A stretch of 60,705 bases of DNA from Ruminococcus flavefaciens (lineage in GTDB: Bacteria; Bacillota; Clostridia; Oscillospirales; Ruminococcaceae), in assembly GCA_902760805.1 (NCBI GenBank), contig CACWHY010000014.1, positions 1 to 60,705 on the forward strand. The letters run 5' to 3'. Below the pieces are notes generated by a model. The model made no database searches. It was given only the letters and a program-made list of their open reading frames with translations, and was not told where the DNA came from. This document shows, piece by piece, positions 1 to 5,908 of the stretch (position 1 is its first letter; every line of letters starts with the position of its first letter). Position numbers and translations under genes: made by a program.

Positions 1-1
1 C

Positions 2-760
2 TTTTGTCAGGAAGAACCTGTGTACAGCTTTCTGCTGTGTACAAAGCTGTATGTTGACAGTTATGATATATCAAGTTATGAAGAGCTTTTTGAGTATAAG
101 GATCACGCTGTTGAAATGCTGCGAGATATGGTACACACTCAAAACATTTTCTTCACTATCGCTGATGCGTATTGCAGATTTGAAGGCTCCCATGAGGAAA
201 AGACTACTAAAGCATTCTTAGGCAGGGAAACAATTTTCAAGTGCAAATTTGAGCAAGTCATCGCTCATACAGATGTCGGCACGGAAATGTTTCAGATGAC
301 AAGACCTAAGCTGCCATACAGCAGAGGTTATCGCTTTGACAATCTGCCTGACTATATATGGTACATCTTTCTGCACGCTATGGAGTTCGACACGGGATTC
401 AGTCAGTGCGACTACTGCGGTCATTTTTTCAAGCCCAAGACAAAGAAAAAGACCCGATACTGTGATCGGGTCAGGACTGATGACGGACGCACCTGTAAGC
501 AGATAGGTCCGCAGCAGATATATAAATTCAGGCTTCAGCACAGCGAGCTGCTGGCTGACTATGACCGAGCTATTAATCGCAACTACCGGCGAGTGGAGCG
601 GTACGAACTAAAGCTCGGAGACGAAAAGCATGGCAAGGACTTGTCCTATAACGATTATGCCGACTGGCTCAGAGTTCTCCATACTGCGAAGGTTGCGTTT
701 ATGTCTGGGGAGATGTTGGAGGAAGAGTTCAGGAAGGCTATTCACGGATTGGATCTATAG
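2..760 (+). CDS. DUF6076-like zinc-finger-type protein, 5' truncated by window edge
   Basis: The frame is open to the window edge, so the GTG at 20 is probably internal and the N-terminus lies outside. The visible part (about 250 aa) has a treble-clef-like cluster, CDYCGHFFKPKTKKKTRYCD followed about 10 residues later by another Cys, which resembles a CxxC...CxxxxxxxxxC zinc-binding unit. The overall look matches the DUF6076 family found in clostridial mobile elements; that assignment is from memory and uncertain. No catalytic motif is evident. A 23-nt segment of this gene (512-534) recurs almost exactly at 1638-1660, showing that a second, broken copy once lay just downstream. The function is unknown; a DNA-binding or mobile-element accessory role is only a guess. 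Confidence 0.6.
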   Translation, partial: FCQEEPVYSFLLCTKLYVDSYDISSYEELFEYKDHAVEMLRDMVHTQNIFFTIADAYCRFEGSHEEKTTKAFLGRETIFKCKFEQVIAHTDVGTEMFQMTRPKLPYSRGYRFDNLPDYIWYIFLHAMEFDTGFSQCDYCGHFFKPKTKKKTRYCDRVRTDDGRTCKQIGPQQIYKFRLQHSELLADYDRAINRNYRRVERYELKLGDEKHGKDLSYNDYADWLRVLHTAKVAFMSGEMLEEEFRKAIHGLDL

Positions 761-799
761 TATAAATCCAGCCATATTTTTCAGCTTTTGATCTGATTC

Positions 800-1162
800 T
801 CACAACTCATCATACAATTCGATGTTGGAGTTGAGCAGTTCCACCCTGATGAGATCTACGACAACTGCTATGAATTCTGAAACATAAGGCTTGCCGCCTG
901 GATATGGGAAAATGCTGCGTAACCGATCCGGAGAATTATAATAAGCTGAATCTATGGCTAAACGGATATTTCTCTCGATGCAGCTGGCATTCACGCCGAA
1001 TTCCACAGAAGCCATTCTATATGCGCCTTTGGAGATCGGATGAAGCAGCTCAGGCTTCATAACTCCGCAGGCAATAACTTTTTTCAGATAACTGTAACCC
1101 TTCAGATTGGCTCTTATTCCAACAGAATTTATTAAATATGCCGCTAATGGAGGGGAGAACAT
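800..1162 (-). CDS. Orphan Spo0A C-terminal (DNA-binding) domain protein
   Basis: The roughly 120-aa product matches the effector domain of the sporulation regulator Spo0A almost end to end. It opens with a helix ending GIRANLKGYSYL, continues through the recognition region ASCIERNIRLAIDSAYY, and closes with KPYVSEFIAVVVDLIRVE, which parallels the KPTNSEFIAMVADKLRLE end of Bacillus Spo0A. There is no receiver domain, so it cannot be phosphorylated like Spo0A. The frame stays open upstream to 1336, but that part is low complexity and lies over a hairpin, so the ATG at 1162 was chosen; no convincing Shine-Dalgarno site precedes it and a nearby TTG start is possible. Such free Spo0A_C genes are often seen in mobile DNA. 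It may bind 0A-box-like sites; targets are unknown. Confidence 0.65.
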   Translation of the reverse strand: MFSPPLAAYLINSVGIRANLKGYSYLKKVIACGVMKPELLHPISKGAYRMASVEFGVNASCIERNIRLAIDSAYYNSPDRLRSIFPYPGGKPYVSEFIAVVVDLIRVELLNSNIELYDEL

Positions 1163-1208
1163 CGCAACTATGAAGGTTTTGAAAGTCAAATTATAGAGAG
1201 AATATATT

Positions 1209-1242
1209 ACAGCAAGGGGAGAACTCTCCTTGCTGTTTTTTA
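1209..1242 (+). terminator. Rho-independent terminator, plus strand, orphaned
   Basis: AGCAAGG...GAG / CTC...CTTGCT arms are followed by GTTTTTT on the plus strand. No intact plus-strand gene ends just upstream, so it probably served a gene now lost. On the minus strand no T-tract follows. Confidence 0.6.
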
Positions 1243-1637
1243 TCAAGTTGTGTGCGATTTTTGAGAGGGGCGGGGTTTTTCCCGACAAGCAAGGGTTTGG
1301 CGGACTGCCGAATGCGATGCTGGCAGGCCTTTTCATACCACCGTGACCGTTACTGCTCCGTCATCGGTAGTTTTCTCTTTAGGCCAATGCGCCCACACTC
1401 GCTCCACGTTGCGCCACGATCGCCTTTGTTGGTACAGGTGGGATAACTACCCGATTTCTGTATCGGCGGCGAAAATTGGCGTTTTTGTGCGTGCTTTAAC
1501 TGTCACCCGAAAGCGTTATACCGTTATCCTGAACTGCAAATGCCGTCACTCATATTTTTACTGTCACTCGGCTCAAACAAAGGTAAATAGACATTTTCTG
1601 AACTTCGGGTGCCGGTATGGTCAGCAATTCCCACCCT

Positions 1638-1660
1638 CAGCAGATTTATAAATTCAGGCT
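1638..1660 (+). pseudogene. Fragment of a second DUF6076-like gene
   Basis: 22 of 23 bases match positions 512-534 of the first gene in the window, and the frame still reads QQIYKFRL. The similarity then breaks off and the frame closes shortly after. It is the scar of a duplicated or recombined copy of the upstream gene. Confidence 0.5.
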
Positions 1661-1687
1661 CACAGTGAGATGAGCAGTACGATCAAA

Positions 1688-1716
1688 ACACACACAGCCT
1701 CCCGAGGGAGGCTGCG
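1688..1716 (-). terminator. Terminator of first ECF/anti-sigma/dockerin operon
   Basis: On the minus strand, CAGCCTCC / GGAGGCTG arms with a short loop are followed by TGTGTGTTTT. It lies about 30 nt after the stop codon of the dockerin gene. The corresponding position of the second copy (about 29780-29800) keeps the left arm but has a weaker hairpin. Confidence 0.6.
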
Positions 1717-1746
1717 TGAGGTTATGGAGATAATTGCTCAGAGCTG

Positions 1747-2742
1747 TCAGACCAGCCCTGCGTCCTTCATCTGTATCCAGAGAGCGTCGCCGCCGGAGAT
1801 CCCGGCCTTGCCGTCGCAGTCGGCGTTGAACTTGCCCTGCGGGGTAAGGGGATATTTCGCCGGGAGAGCGATATTCTGGAGAACTGCCACTGCATCGTTT
1901 AGGGTGAGGTCGTTATCGTCATTTGCGTCGCCGTTAACATAATCGAATGTATCTATCTGGCCAGCTTCCATACCTGCGGACATTTCAGGAGAGTACGAAT
2001 TAGGATACATACCGAATTCTTCCAGGATGTTGTCAGCAGCCGTCAGCTTGCTGTTTGCGTCATTGGCTTCCGGGTCAGATAAATAGAATACTGTGTCATT
2101 TTGGGGATCAGAGGTGATCTTGTATTCCGGAAAAGCAGTCCTGATCTCATCTGTAATCTTGTCGCGTTCTGCTTCTGAGGAAGCATGATAATAAAACGGA
2201 TAATCGACTACTGTATAGCTGCCGGAGATCTTGTCGAAATACAGCTCGCTGGCAGTTATCAGTCCCTGTTCTCTCAAGTATTCAGAGAGCTCCTTGGCTG
2301 CGCTGGATTCTATCACCTTTGCGGAAAAGCCAAAGCTGAAGCCTCGGTAGGCCTCTCCCTCAGGCATTGTACGGATAAAACTGTATCCGCTGAAGTCCGT
2401 ATCCGATTTCTCGTCAAGAGCAGCCAGGGCGTTTTCCACGTCCTCTGTGGTGATGCCGTCAGGCATTTTTATATTCAGCAGATCATCACATCCGTATGCC
2501 AGCATTATGTTGAGGCTGCCATCATCGGTATTGTTTTCCTGAGTCACAAATGCCCCCATGAAATATGATCCTTCTGCCAGATATCCGGTATGCGAGCAGA
2601 AAATATGGGAGCTGTCAAGTTTGACATAGTTTTTCAGTGCTTCGGAATCCGCCTGCCAAGCAAGTGCATTTGATGTCATGGGGCTTATCATAGCGGCTGC
2701 TGCTACTGCCATTGCAGCCATTGCTTTCAATGTTTTTTTCAT
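1747..2742 (-). CDS. Secreted dockerin protein of ECF trio 1
   Basis: 331 aa. It has a Sec signal peptide (MKKTLKAMAAMAVAAAA, cleavage near the NALA-W region), about 230 residues of unrecognised sequence that may hold two similar alpha/beta modules, and a C-terminal type I-like dockerin (about 268-331). The dockerin has two Ca-binding segments, DANDDNDLTLND and DCDGKAGISGGD. Dockerins attach secreted proteins to scaffoldin cohesins, so the product should sit on the cellulosome or cell surface. It is the last gene of a sigma/anti-sigma operon, 13 nt after the anti-sigma gene; the same arrangement and spacing recur at 29827-32264. The dockerin coding DNA is nearly identical between copies, whereas the N-terminal parts differ strongly. 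No enzyme motif was found. A role as ligand sensor or regulated surface product is inference. Confidence 0.8.
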   Translation of the reverse strand: MKKTLKAMAAMAVAAAAMISPMTSNALAWQADSEALKNYVKLDSSHIFCSHTGYLAEGSYFMGAFVTQENNTDDGSLNIMLAYGCDDLLNIKMPDGITTEDVENALAALDEKSDTDFSGYSFIRTMPEGEAYRGFSFGFSAKVIESSAAKELSEYLREQGLITASELYFDKISGSYTVVDYPFYYHASSEAERDKITDEIRTAFPEYKITSDPQNDTVFYLSDPEANDANSKLTAADNILEEFGMYPNSYSPEMSAGMEAGQIDTFDYVNGDANDDNDLTLNDAVAVLQNIALPAKYPLTPQGKFNADCDGKAGISGGDALWIQMKDAGLV

Positions 2743-2755
2743 AGTGATACCTCCT

Positions 2756-3532
2756 TTAGTTTATTGGGTGAGCAATGAAGTGTTCCTGTCCGTTTTCGGT
2801 CTCAACGACGCACAGTATCTGGAAGGATACCATCTCGCTAAGGGGCTGAGCACTTGCGATACAGCCTTTTACTGACGTAACATTTCCGGAGTCGTCCTCC
2901 GTGAGCATTTCCGTATATTCGATAGGATCTATACTTTGGAAAAACTCCGGATCTGCTGCTTCGCCGGAGACCTCATAGGTTATGCCGTTCAGCTCGAAGG
3001 TGTAGGTCTTTCGTGGGTCGTAGAGGTTTTCGGTTTTGGGTGTGGTGGCCACTGCCGGTGACTCCGTTGTTGCAGGTGGCGCTGCTGTCTGCGTTTGAGT
3101 AACGGCTGCTGTGACCGGAGCAGTAGTCCCCGGATCGGTAACGTAAGGTCGGGTCACGGGAGTGGCAGTAGTCACGGAAGGAATATCCACCGTTTCGGAA
3201 GAAACTGACGGAGTGCTCTCAGTCCTTGCCGGAGCTTGTCTTTCCGTTGAAGGAACTGTTCCTGTGACTGTAGGTGAGGGAACTGCCGTGGTCTGGGGGC
3301 TCTCTGTTGCAGGAGAGGTCTCCGTCACCATGATGCTGCTTGAAGGCTCACGGTCAGGTGGAGTCTGTACAGCGGAATTGCTCCAGATTCCCAAACCGAT
3401 CAGCACCGCCGCACAAAGCCCCGAAACTGAGAAGGCTGCCCTTCTGATAATAGAGGTTCTGCGCCTCTTTTTTTCGATGATACTGTCGCCCAGCTCCATT
3501 AGAGCGAGAGCGCATTTTCTGCGTTTATCCAT
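2756..3532 (-). CDS. Transmembrane anti-sigma-like protein of trio 1
   Basis: 258 aa. A short basic cytoplasmic N-terminus (MDKRRKCALALMELGDSIIE) is followed by one transmembrane helix (about 28-50), a long Thr/Ser/Pro-rich extracellular linker (about 55-165), and a C-terminal domain of about 85 aa starting near YDPRKTYTFELNGITYEV and ending AHPIN. The same C-terminal domain ends the paralogue at 30854-31726. The ATG at 3532 overlaps the sigma gene stop by 8 nt (ATGGATAA), giving translational coupling, the usual arrangement for an ECF sigma factor and its membrane anti-sigma. No classical zinc anti-sigma motif (HxxxCxxC) is present and the cytoplasmic part is very short, so the inhibitory role is inferred from position and topology. 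The linker plus outer domain resembles the general design of RsgI sensors of clostridial cellulosome regulation, though sequence similarity to RsgI is not evident. Confidence 0.65.
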   Translation of the reverse strand: MDKRRKCALALMELGDSIIEKKRRRTSIIRRAAFSVSGLCAAVLIGLGIWSNSAVQTPPDREPSSSIMVTETSPATESPQTTAVPSPTVTGTVPSTERQAPARTESTPSVSSETVDIPSVTTATPVTRPYVTDPGTTAPVTAAVTQTQTAAPPATTESPAVATTPKTENLYDPRKTYTFELNGITYEVSGEAADPEFFQSIDPIEYTEMLTEDDSGNVTSVKGCIASAQPLSEMVSFQILCVVETENGQEHFIAHPIN

Positions 3533-4070
3533 TGGCCTGCCTCCTTTCCATTTCAGCTCTGAGTGCCTTTTTTGCACAGTATATCAGATCTGATGTCTGC
3601 TTCGGTGACTTTTTCATGACCTTTGCAGCTTCCGCTGGGGTCATTTCCTCAAAGAAGACCAGATACAATACCTGGGCGTATTCAGCTTTCAAAGCCTTTA
3701 GTGACTGGTGGATAAGAATTCTCTGCTGATCCTTGATATAGTCTGATTCAAGATCGGTCTCGTCCGGGATATAGCACATATCCTCAATGGAAGAATACCT
3801 GATCTTCCGGAATTTTTTCATGTAATTGACAGCGGTATTCTTGCCGATAGTATAAAGCCAGGTTTTGAAGGAATAGCCGCTTTTGTACTTTGGTCTGTTC
3901 ACATACAGCTTCAGGAAGACCTCATTTGCGGCCTCCTCGGAAATATGTATATCCCTGATGATCGTATTGATGAACAGGGTCAGGCCGTCCTTGTACTCAG
4001 TTACAAGCTCAACAAAGCCCTCATTATCACCATTCAGGAAACGGAGGTAGCTACTTGCACCGTTATCCAT
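3525..4070 (-). CDS. ECF-type RNA polymerase sigma factor, trio 1
   Basis: 181 aa. Region 2 spans about 10-85 (FLNGDNEGFVELV near the start, then FKTWLYTIGKNTAVNYMKK as the -10-binding part). Region 4 spans about 120-175 (LVFFEEMTPAEAAKVM then a helix-turn-helix ending YCAKKALRAEME). Length and two-domain build are typical of ECF sigma-70 factors. The ATG follows AGGAG by 6 nt. It heads a three-gene operon with the anti-sigma-like and dockerin genes. The paralogue at 31713-32264 shares the N-terminus (MDNGASSYxRFLNGDN) and most of region 2. It likely directs transcription of surface or polysaccharide-related genes; the target promoters are unknown. Confidence 0.88.
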   Translation of the reverse strand: MDNGASSYLRFLNGDNEGFVELVTEYKDGLTLFINTIIRDIHISEEAANEVFLKLYVNRPKYKSGYSFKTWLYTIGKNTAVNYMKKFRKIRYSSIEDMCYIPDETDLESDYIKDQQRILIHQSLKALKAEYAQVLYLVFFEEMTPAEAAKVMKKSPKQTSDLIYCAKKALRAEMERRQANG

Positions 4071-4113
4071 TTAATGCTCCTTTGTAAGATAGGTTCTGAA
4101 CTCTTTCTTACTT

Positions 4114-4119
4114 ATTATA
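4114..4119 (-). promoter_or_regulatory. -10 element upstream of ECF gene 1
   Basis: On the minus strand GTTGTATAATAAGT precedes the sigma gene by about 50 nt. The same 14 bases plus AAGAAAGA downstream occur before the paralogous sigma gene (32305-32310). The hexamer 17 bp upstream (TCGAGA) is a poor -35, so activation or an alternative holoenzyme may be needed. Confidence 0.5.
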
Positions 4120-4488
4120 CAACACTCATGGGAAAATCTCGAAGCGATTTCAAATATTTTTTGAATTAACTTTTGCCTATGGCCTGTGATCAGAAAAAGG
4201 GCTTTTTTCTTTTGTTCTCACTATTTCTACCTTAGTACCAGGTAATGTGACGCAAAACGTGTATTTCGTGTGTATTCCTAAAAAACTCCCTGTCAAGCCA
4301 TCTTGAACTGCGTGATAATAGATCCTATATTATCATTTGTTTCAATTACGATTGCCTCAAAAATAGTCAGGAGCACTATAATGTAAAAGTGGAGCTTCTG
4401 AATTGAAAATTGACACTTATCCCATGTCTGAATGAAAATGTGCTCTGTTATTTCCTCCCTGAAATAAGTATGCTCTTGCAACGAAAGG
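4120..4488. other. Intergenic region with no recognised gene
   Basis: AT-rich. A 75-aa minus-strand frame (4293-4520) is best explained as antisense of the tRNA-like end at 4489-4520 plus chance sequence. A weak A/T hairpin lies near 4191-4211. Nothing else was recognised. Confidence 0.5.
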
Positions 4489-4520
4489 TGGGCAGTTTCA
4501 AGTCCTGTTACCCGCACCAT
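4489..4520 (+). other. Degenerate tRNA 3'-end fragment
   Basis: The segment contains a T-loop-like TTCAAGT, a 3' acceptor-like TACCCGC, discriminator A and encoded CCA, in the order of a tRNA 3' half. The T-stem has a mismatch at the pair next to the loop, and no matching 5' acceptor strand (GCGGGT-like) lies about 70 nt upstream. It is therefore a tRNA remnant or an integrase attachment scar rather than a working tRNA. A terminator hairpin follows, as expected after a tRNA. Confidence 0.4.
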
Positions 4521-4524
4521 TCAA

Positions 4525-4569
4525 AAAACAGTCTGAATAGCGGATCTATGCCGATGTTCAGGCTGTTTT
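4525..4569. terminator. Bidirectional terminator after the tRNA-like fragment
   Basis: 13-nt arms (AAAACAGTCTGAA / TTCAGGCTGTTTT, one wobble) enclose a 19-nt loop. T-runs lie on both strands within the arms. Confidence 0.55.
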
Positions 4570-4644
4570 ATCAAAGCACTGTTTTGCGTCTATCTTTCGT
4601 GGGTTTGAGCAGATCTGCCGTGTAATGCCTTCGCAGAAAAATGA

Positions 4645-4716
4645 AAGCTCAAGGGTGATGTGGATCGTGACGGTGAGATCGGTCTCTTCGACCTTATCAT
4701 CATGCAAACAGAACTG
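4645..4716 (+). pseudogene. Dockerin remnant (single Ca-binding motif)
   Basis: In the plus-strand frame beginning just after a TGA at 4642, the DNA reads KLKGDVDRDGEIGLFDLIIM and continues QTELVLQ. This is a recognisable dockerin segment (GDxxxDGxIxxxDL). There is no start codon, no upstream domain and no second motif; the frame runs through the following hairpin to a stop. It is the tail of a lost dockerin-bearing gene whose terminator (4771-4804) now serves the facing lipoprotein gene. Confidence 0.6.
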
Positions 4717-5653
4717 GTCTTACAAAAGCCTTCCAGTCCGGATCATGCGCCAAAAAAACATAAACCGACAAAAAGACCGGTCGAATGACCGGTCTGCTTT
4801 TTTCTTGATCGCACTTTACAGCGTGATCTGTTCCAGCTGTGAAGTATGTGATCTTTCCGGAAGGATCGCTCTCGGACTTGATACCCACCTTGAACTCGTA
4901 GCAGAGCTTGTCGTAGTCGTAGTTCACAAAGTCACAGCTCACGATCAGTGCGTCTGCGATCCCAGAAGCGGCGATAGCGTTCTGACCAGCCTGCTGGCTT
5001 GCCATTGCGTATCTGTGCTCAGCGGAATCCTGATATGTCTCCCACTCTTCCTTGCTGAGTGTGTCATTCTTGCTGATCCACTCGCCCTCTGTCATTGCGA
5101 AGTTCTCGCCAGCGTAGTAGTACCATGCAGGAGCCTTTGCGTTGTCAACAGGAACGATACCGAAGCGGTAAACTGCGGAACCGTCGTTTGTCTGTACAGC
5201 CTCAGAGCTGATGATCTTGTATCCGTTGCCGCCAGCGTATGCGATAGCGTTGTTAGCTGCGGCCTGCTCTGCGGAAGTTGCAGCCAGGTATGCAGGAGCC
5301 TGCTGTACGGGAGCAGCCTGCTGAGCCGGTGCGGACTGCTGAACTGCCTGCTGTACGGGAGCCTGTGTATATGAAGCAGTATTAGTGCTTGCATCGTAGG
5401 AAATGCTCTGTTCAGCGTTGTTCTGAGCGGTGTTGCTCAGTGACTCTGCCTTTACAGACTGCTCAGCAGCAGGAGTTTTTGCAGGCTTTGCAGCCTCTGT
5501 AGCAGCCTCGGCAGCTGCCTGAGTTGCAGGCTGAGTTGCGGGCTGTGCCTGTTCTGCGTTTCTGGAGCTCTCCACTACACTGCCGCATCCGGTCAGTGCG
5601 ATAGCTCCGAGGATCGATGCGATCGCGAATACTGTGATCTTTCTGGTTTTCAT
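4700..5653 (-). CDS. Ala/Gln-rich lipoprotein; C-terminus reads through a terminator
   Basis: 317 aa. An N-terminal lipoprotein signal has the lipobox LTGC at about 20-23. An Ala/Gln/Thr-rich linker (about 30-130) follows, then a C-terminal domain (about 130-285) with YKIISSEAVQTNDGSAVYRF and DYDKLCYEFKVGIKSES. The predicted fold, small beta-rich and PepSY-like, is a guess. The ATG at 5653 follows AAAGGAG. The last 31 or so residues are encoded by the perfect hairpin at 4771-4804 and the sequence beyond, overlapping the antisense of the dockerin remnant. The natural stop was probably lost by a small frameshift near 4815-4830, or the convergent junction formed by rearrangement. It would be anchored on the outer membrane face; function unknown. 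Confidence 0.7.
   Translation of the reverse strand: MKTRKITVFAIASILGAIALTGCGSVVESSRNAEQAQPATQPATQAAAEAATEAAKPAKTPAAEQSVKAESLSNTAQNNAEQSISYDASTNTASYTQAPVQQAVQQSAPAQQAAPVQQAPAYLAATSAEQAAANNAIAYAGGNGYKIISSEAVQTNDGSAVYRFGIVPVDNAKAPAWYYYAGENFAMTEGEWISKNDTLSKEEWETYQDSAEHRYAMASQQAGQNAIAASGIADALIVSCDFVNYDYDKLCYEFKVGIKSESDPSGKITYFTAGTDHAVKCDQEKSRPVIRPVFLSVYVFLAHDPDWKAFVRPVLFA
4771..4804. terminator. Bidirectional terminator between dockerin remnant and lipoprotein
   Basis: A perfect 9-bp stem (AGACCGGTC, loop GAAT, GACCGGTCT) has a T-run on both sides (GCTTTTTT on plus, TTTTTGT on minus). On the minus strand it lies inside the open frame of the lipoprotein gene. Confidence 0.8.
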
Positions 5654-5726
5654 GATGATTTCTCCTTTTTCATTACAATAGATTTTTTCGTTTTGATTTC
5701 CGGTGGAGGTCTTTCCCCCTTCCGTG

Positions 5727-5732
5727 ATTATA
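5727..5732 (-). promoter_or_regulatory. -10 element of the lipoprotein gene
   Basis: TATAAT on the minus strand, about 75 nt upstream of the ATG at 5653. The -35 hexamer at the matching distance (TACTCT) is poor. The paired palindromes at 5774-5826 lie just upstream, in position for an activator. Confidence 0.4.
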
Positions 5733-5773
5733 TAATACCATGGATCAGGAGAGTATTCAATATGCAGGTTTTC

Positions 5774-5826
5774 CCCGAAATGTAGCCTAAACTACGGCAT
5801 TTCTCGGGGGTGTAGTTTAAGCTACA
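5774..5826. promoter_or_regulatory. Pair of GTAG-N6-CTAC palindromes within interleaved inverted repeats
   Basis: Two related dyads, GTAGCCTAAACTAC (5782-5795) and GTAGTTTAAGCTAC (5812-5825), lie 30 bp apart, about three helical turns, upstream of the lipoprotein promoter. They also pair with each other as a long inverted repeat. A second pair, CCCCGAAATG (5774-5783) and CATTTCTCGGGG (5798-5809), interleaves with them. They could be a twin operator or a structured RNA. Confidence 0.45.
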
Positions 5827-5851
5827 GAAAGCACATAAATTGTTGCAAAAA

Positions 5852-5900
5852 AGAAAAGCATATCATCGTTGTCTCTGTGGACAGATGATATGCTTTTCGT
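5852..5900 (-). terminator. Terminator of the 1211-aa dockerin gene
   Basis: A 15-bp perfect stem (GAAAAGCATATCATC at 5853-5867 with GATGATATGCTTTTC at 5884-5898), loop of 16 nt. On the minus strand it is followed by a TTTTTT run. Confidence 0.8.
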
Positions 5901-5908
5901 GTTAAAAG

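Larger units (their letters stand above)
1163..1746. other. Gene-poor stretch of remnants between Spo0A_C gene and ECF trio
   Basis: No convincing gene is present. It contains a plus-strand terminator hairpin (1209-1242), an 8-codon plus-strand reading frame from the ATG at 1170, GC-rich sequence at 1260-1340 with no recognisable coding signal, a DUF6076-like gene scrap (1638-1660) and the terminator of the minus-strand trio (1688-1716). The mix of scraps suggests decayed mobile DNA. Confidence 0.5.

Noticed and set aside
1252-1651. 64- and 102-aa frames between the Spo0A_C gene and the first trio
   Set aside because: No ribosome site, no recognisable domain, atypical composition; treated as remnant DNA.
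4293-4520. 75-aa minus-strand reading frame
   Set aside because: Its first residues are the antisense of the tRNA-like 3' end, a well-known source of false proteins, and no ribosome site precedes it.
4625-5374. 249-aa plus-strand frame opposite the lipoprotein gene
   Set aside because: Antisense shadow of the Ala/Gln-rich lipoprotein; only the short dockerin scrap in another frame near its start is meaningful.
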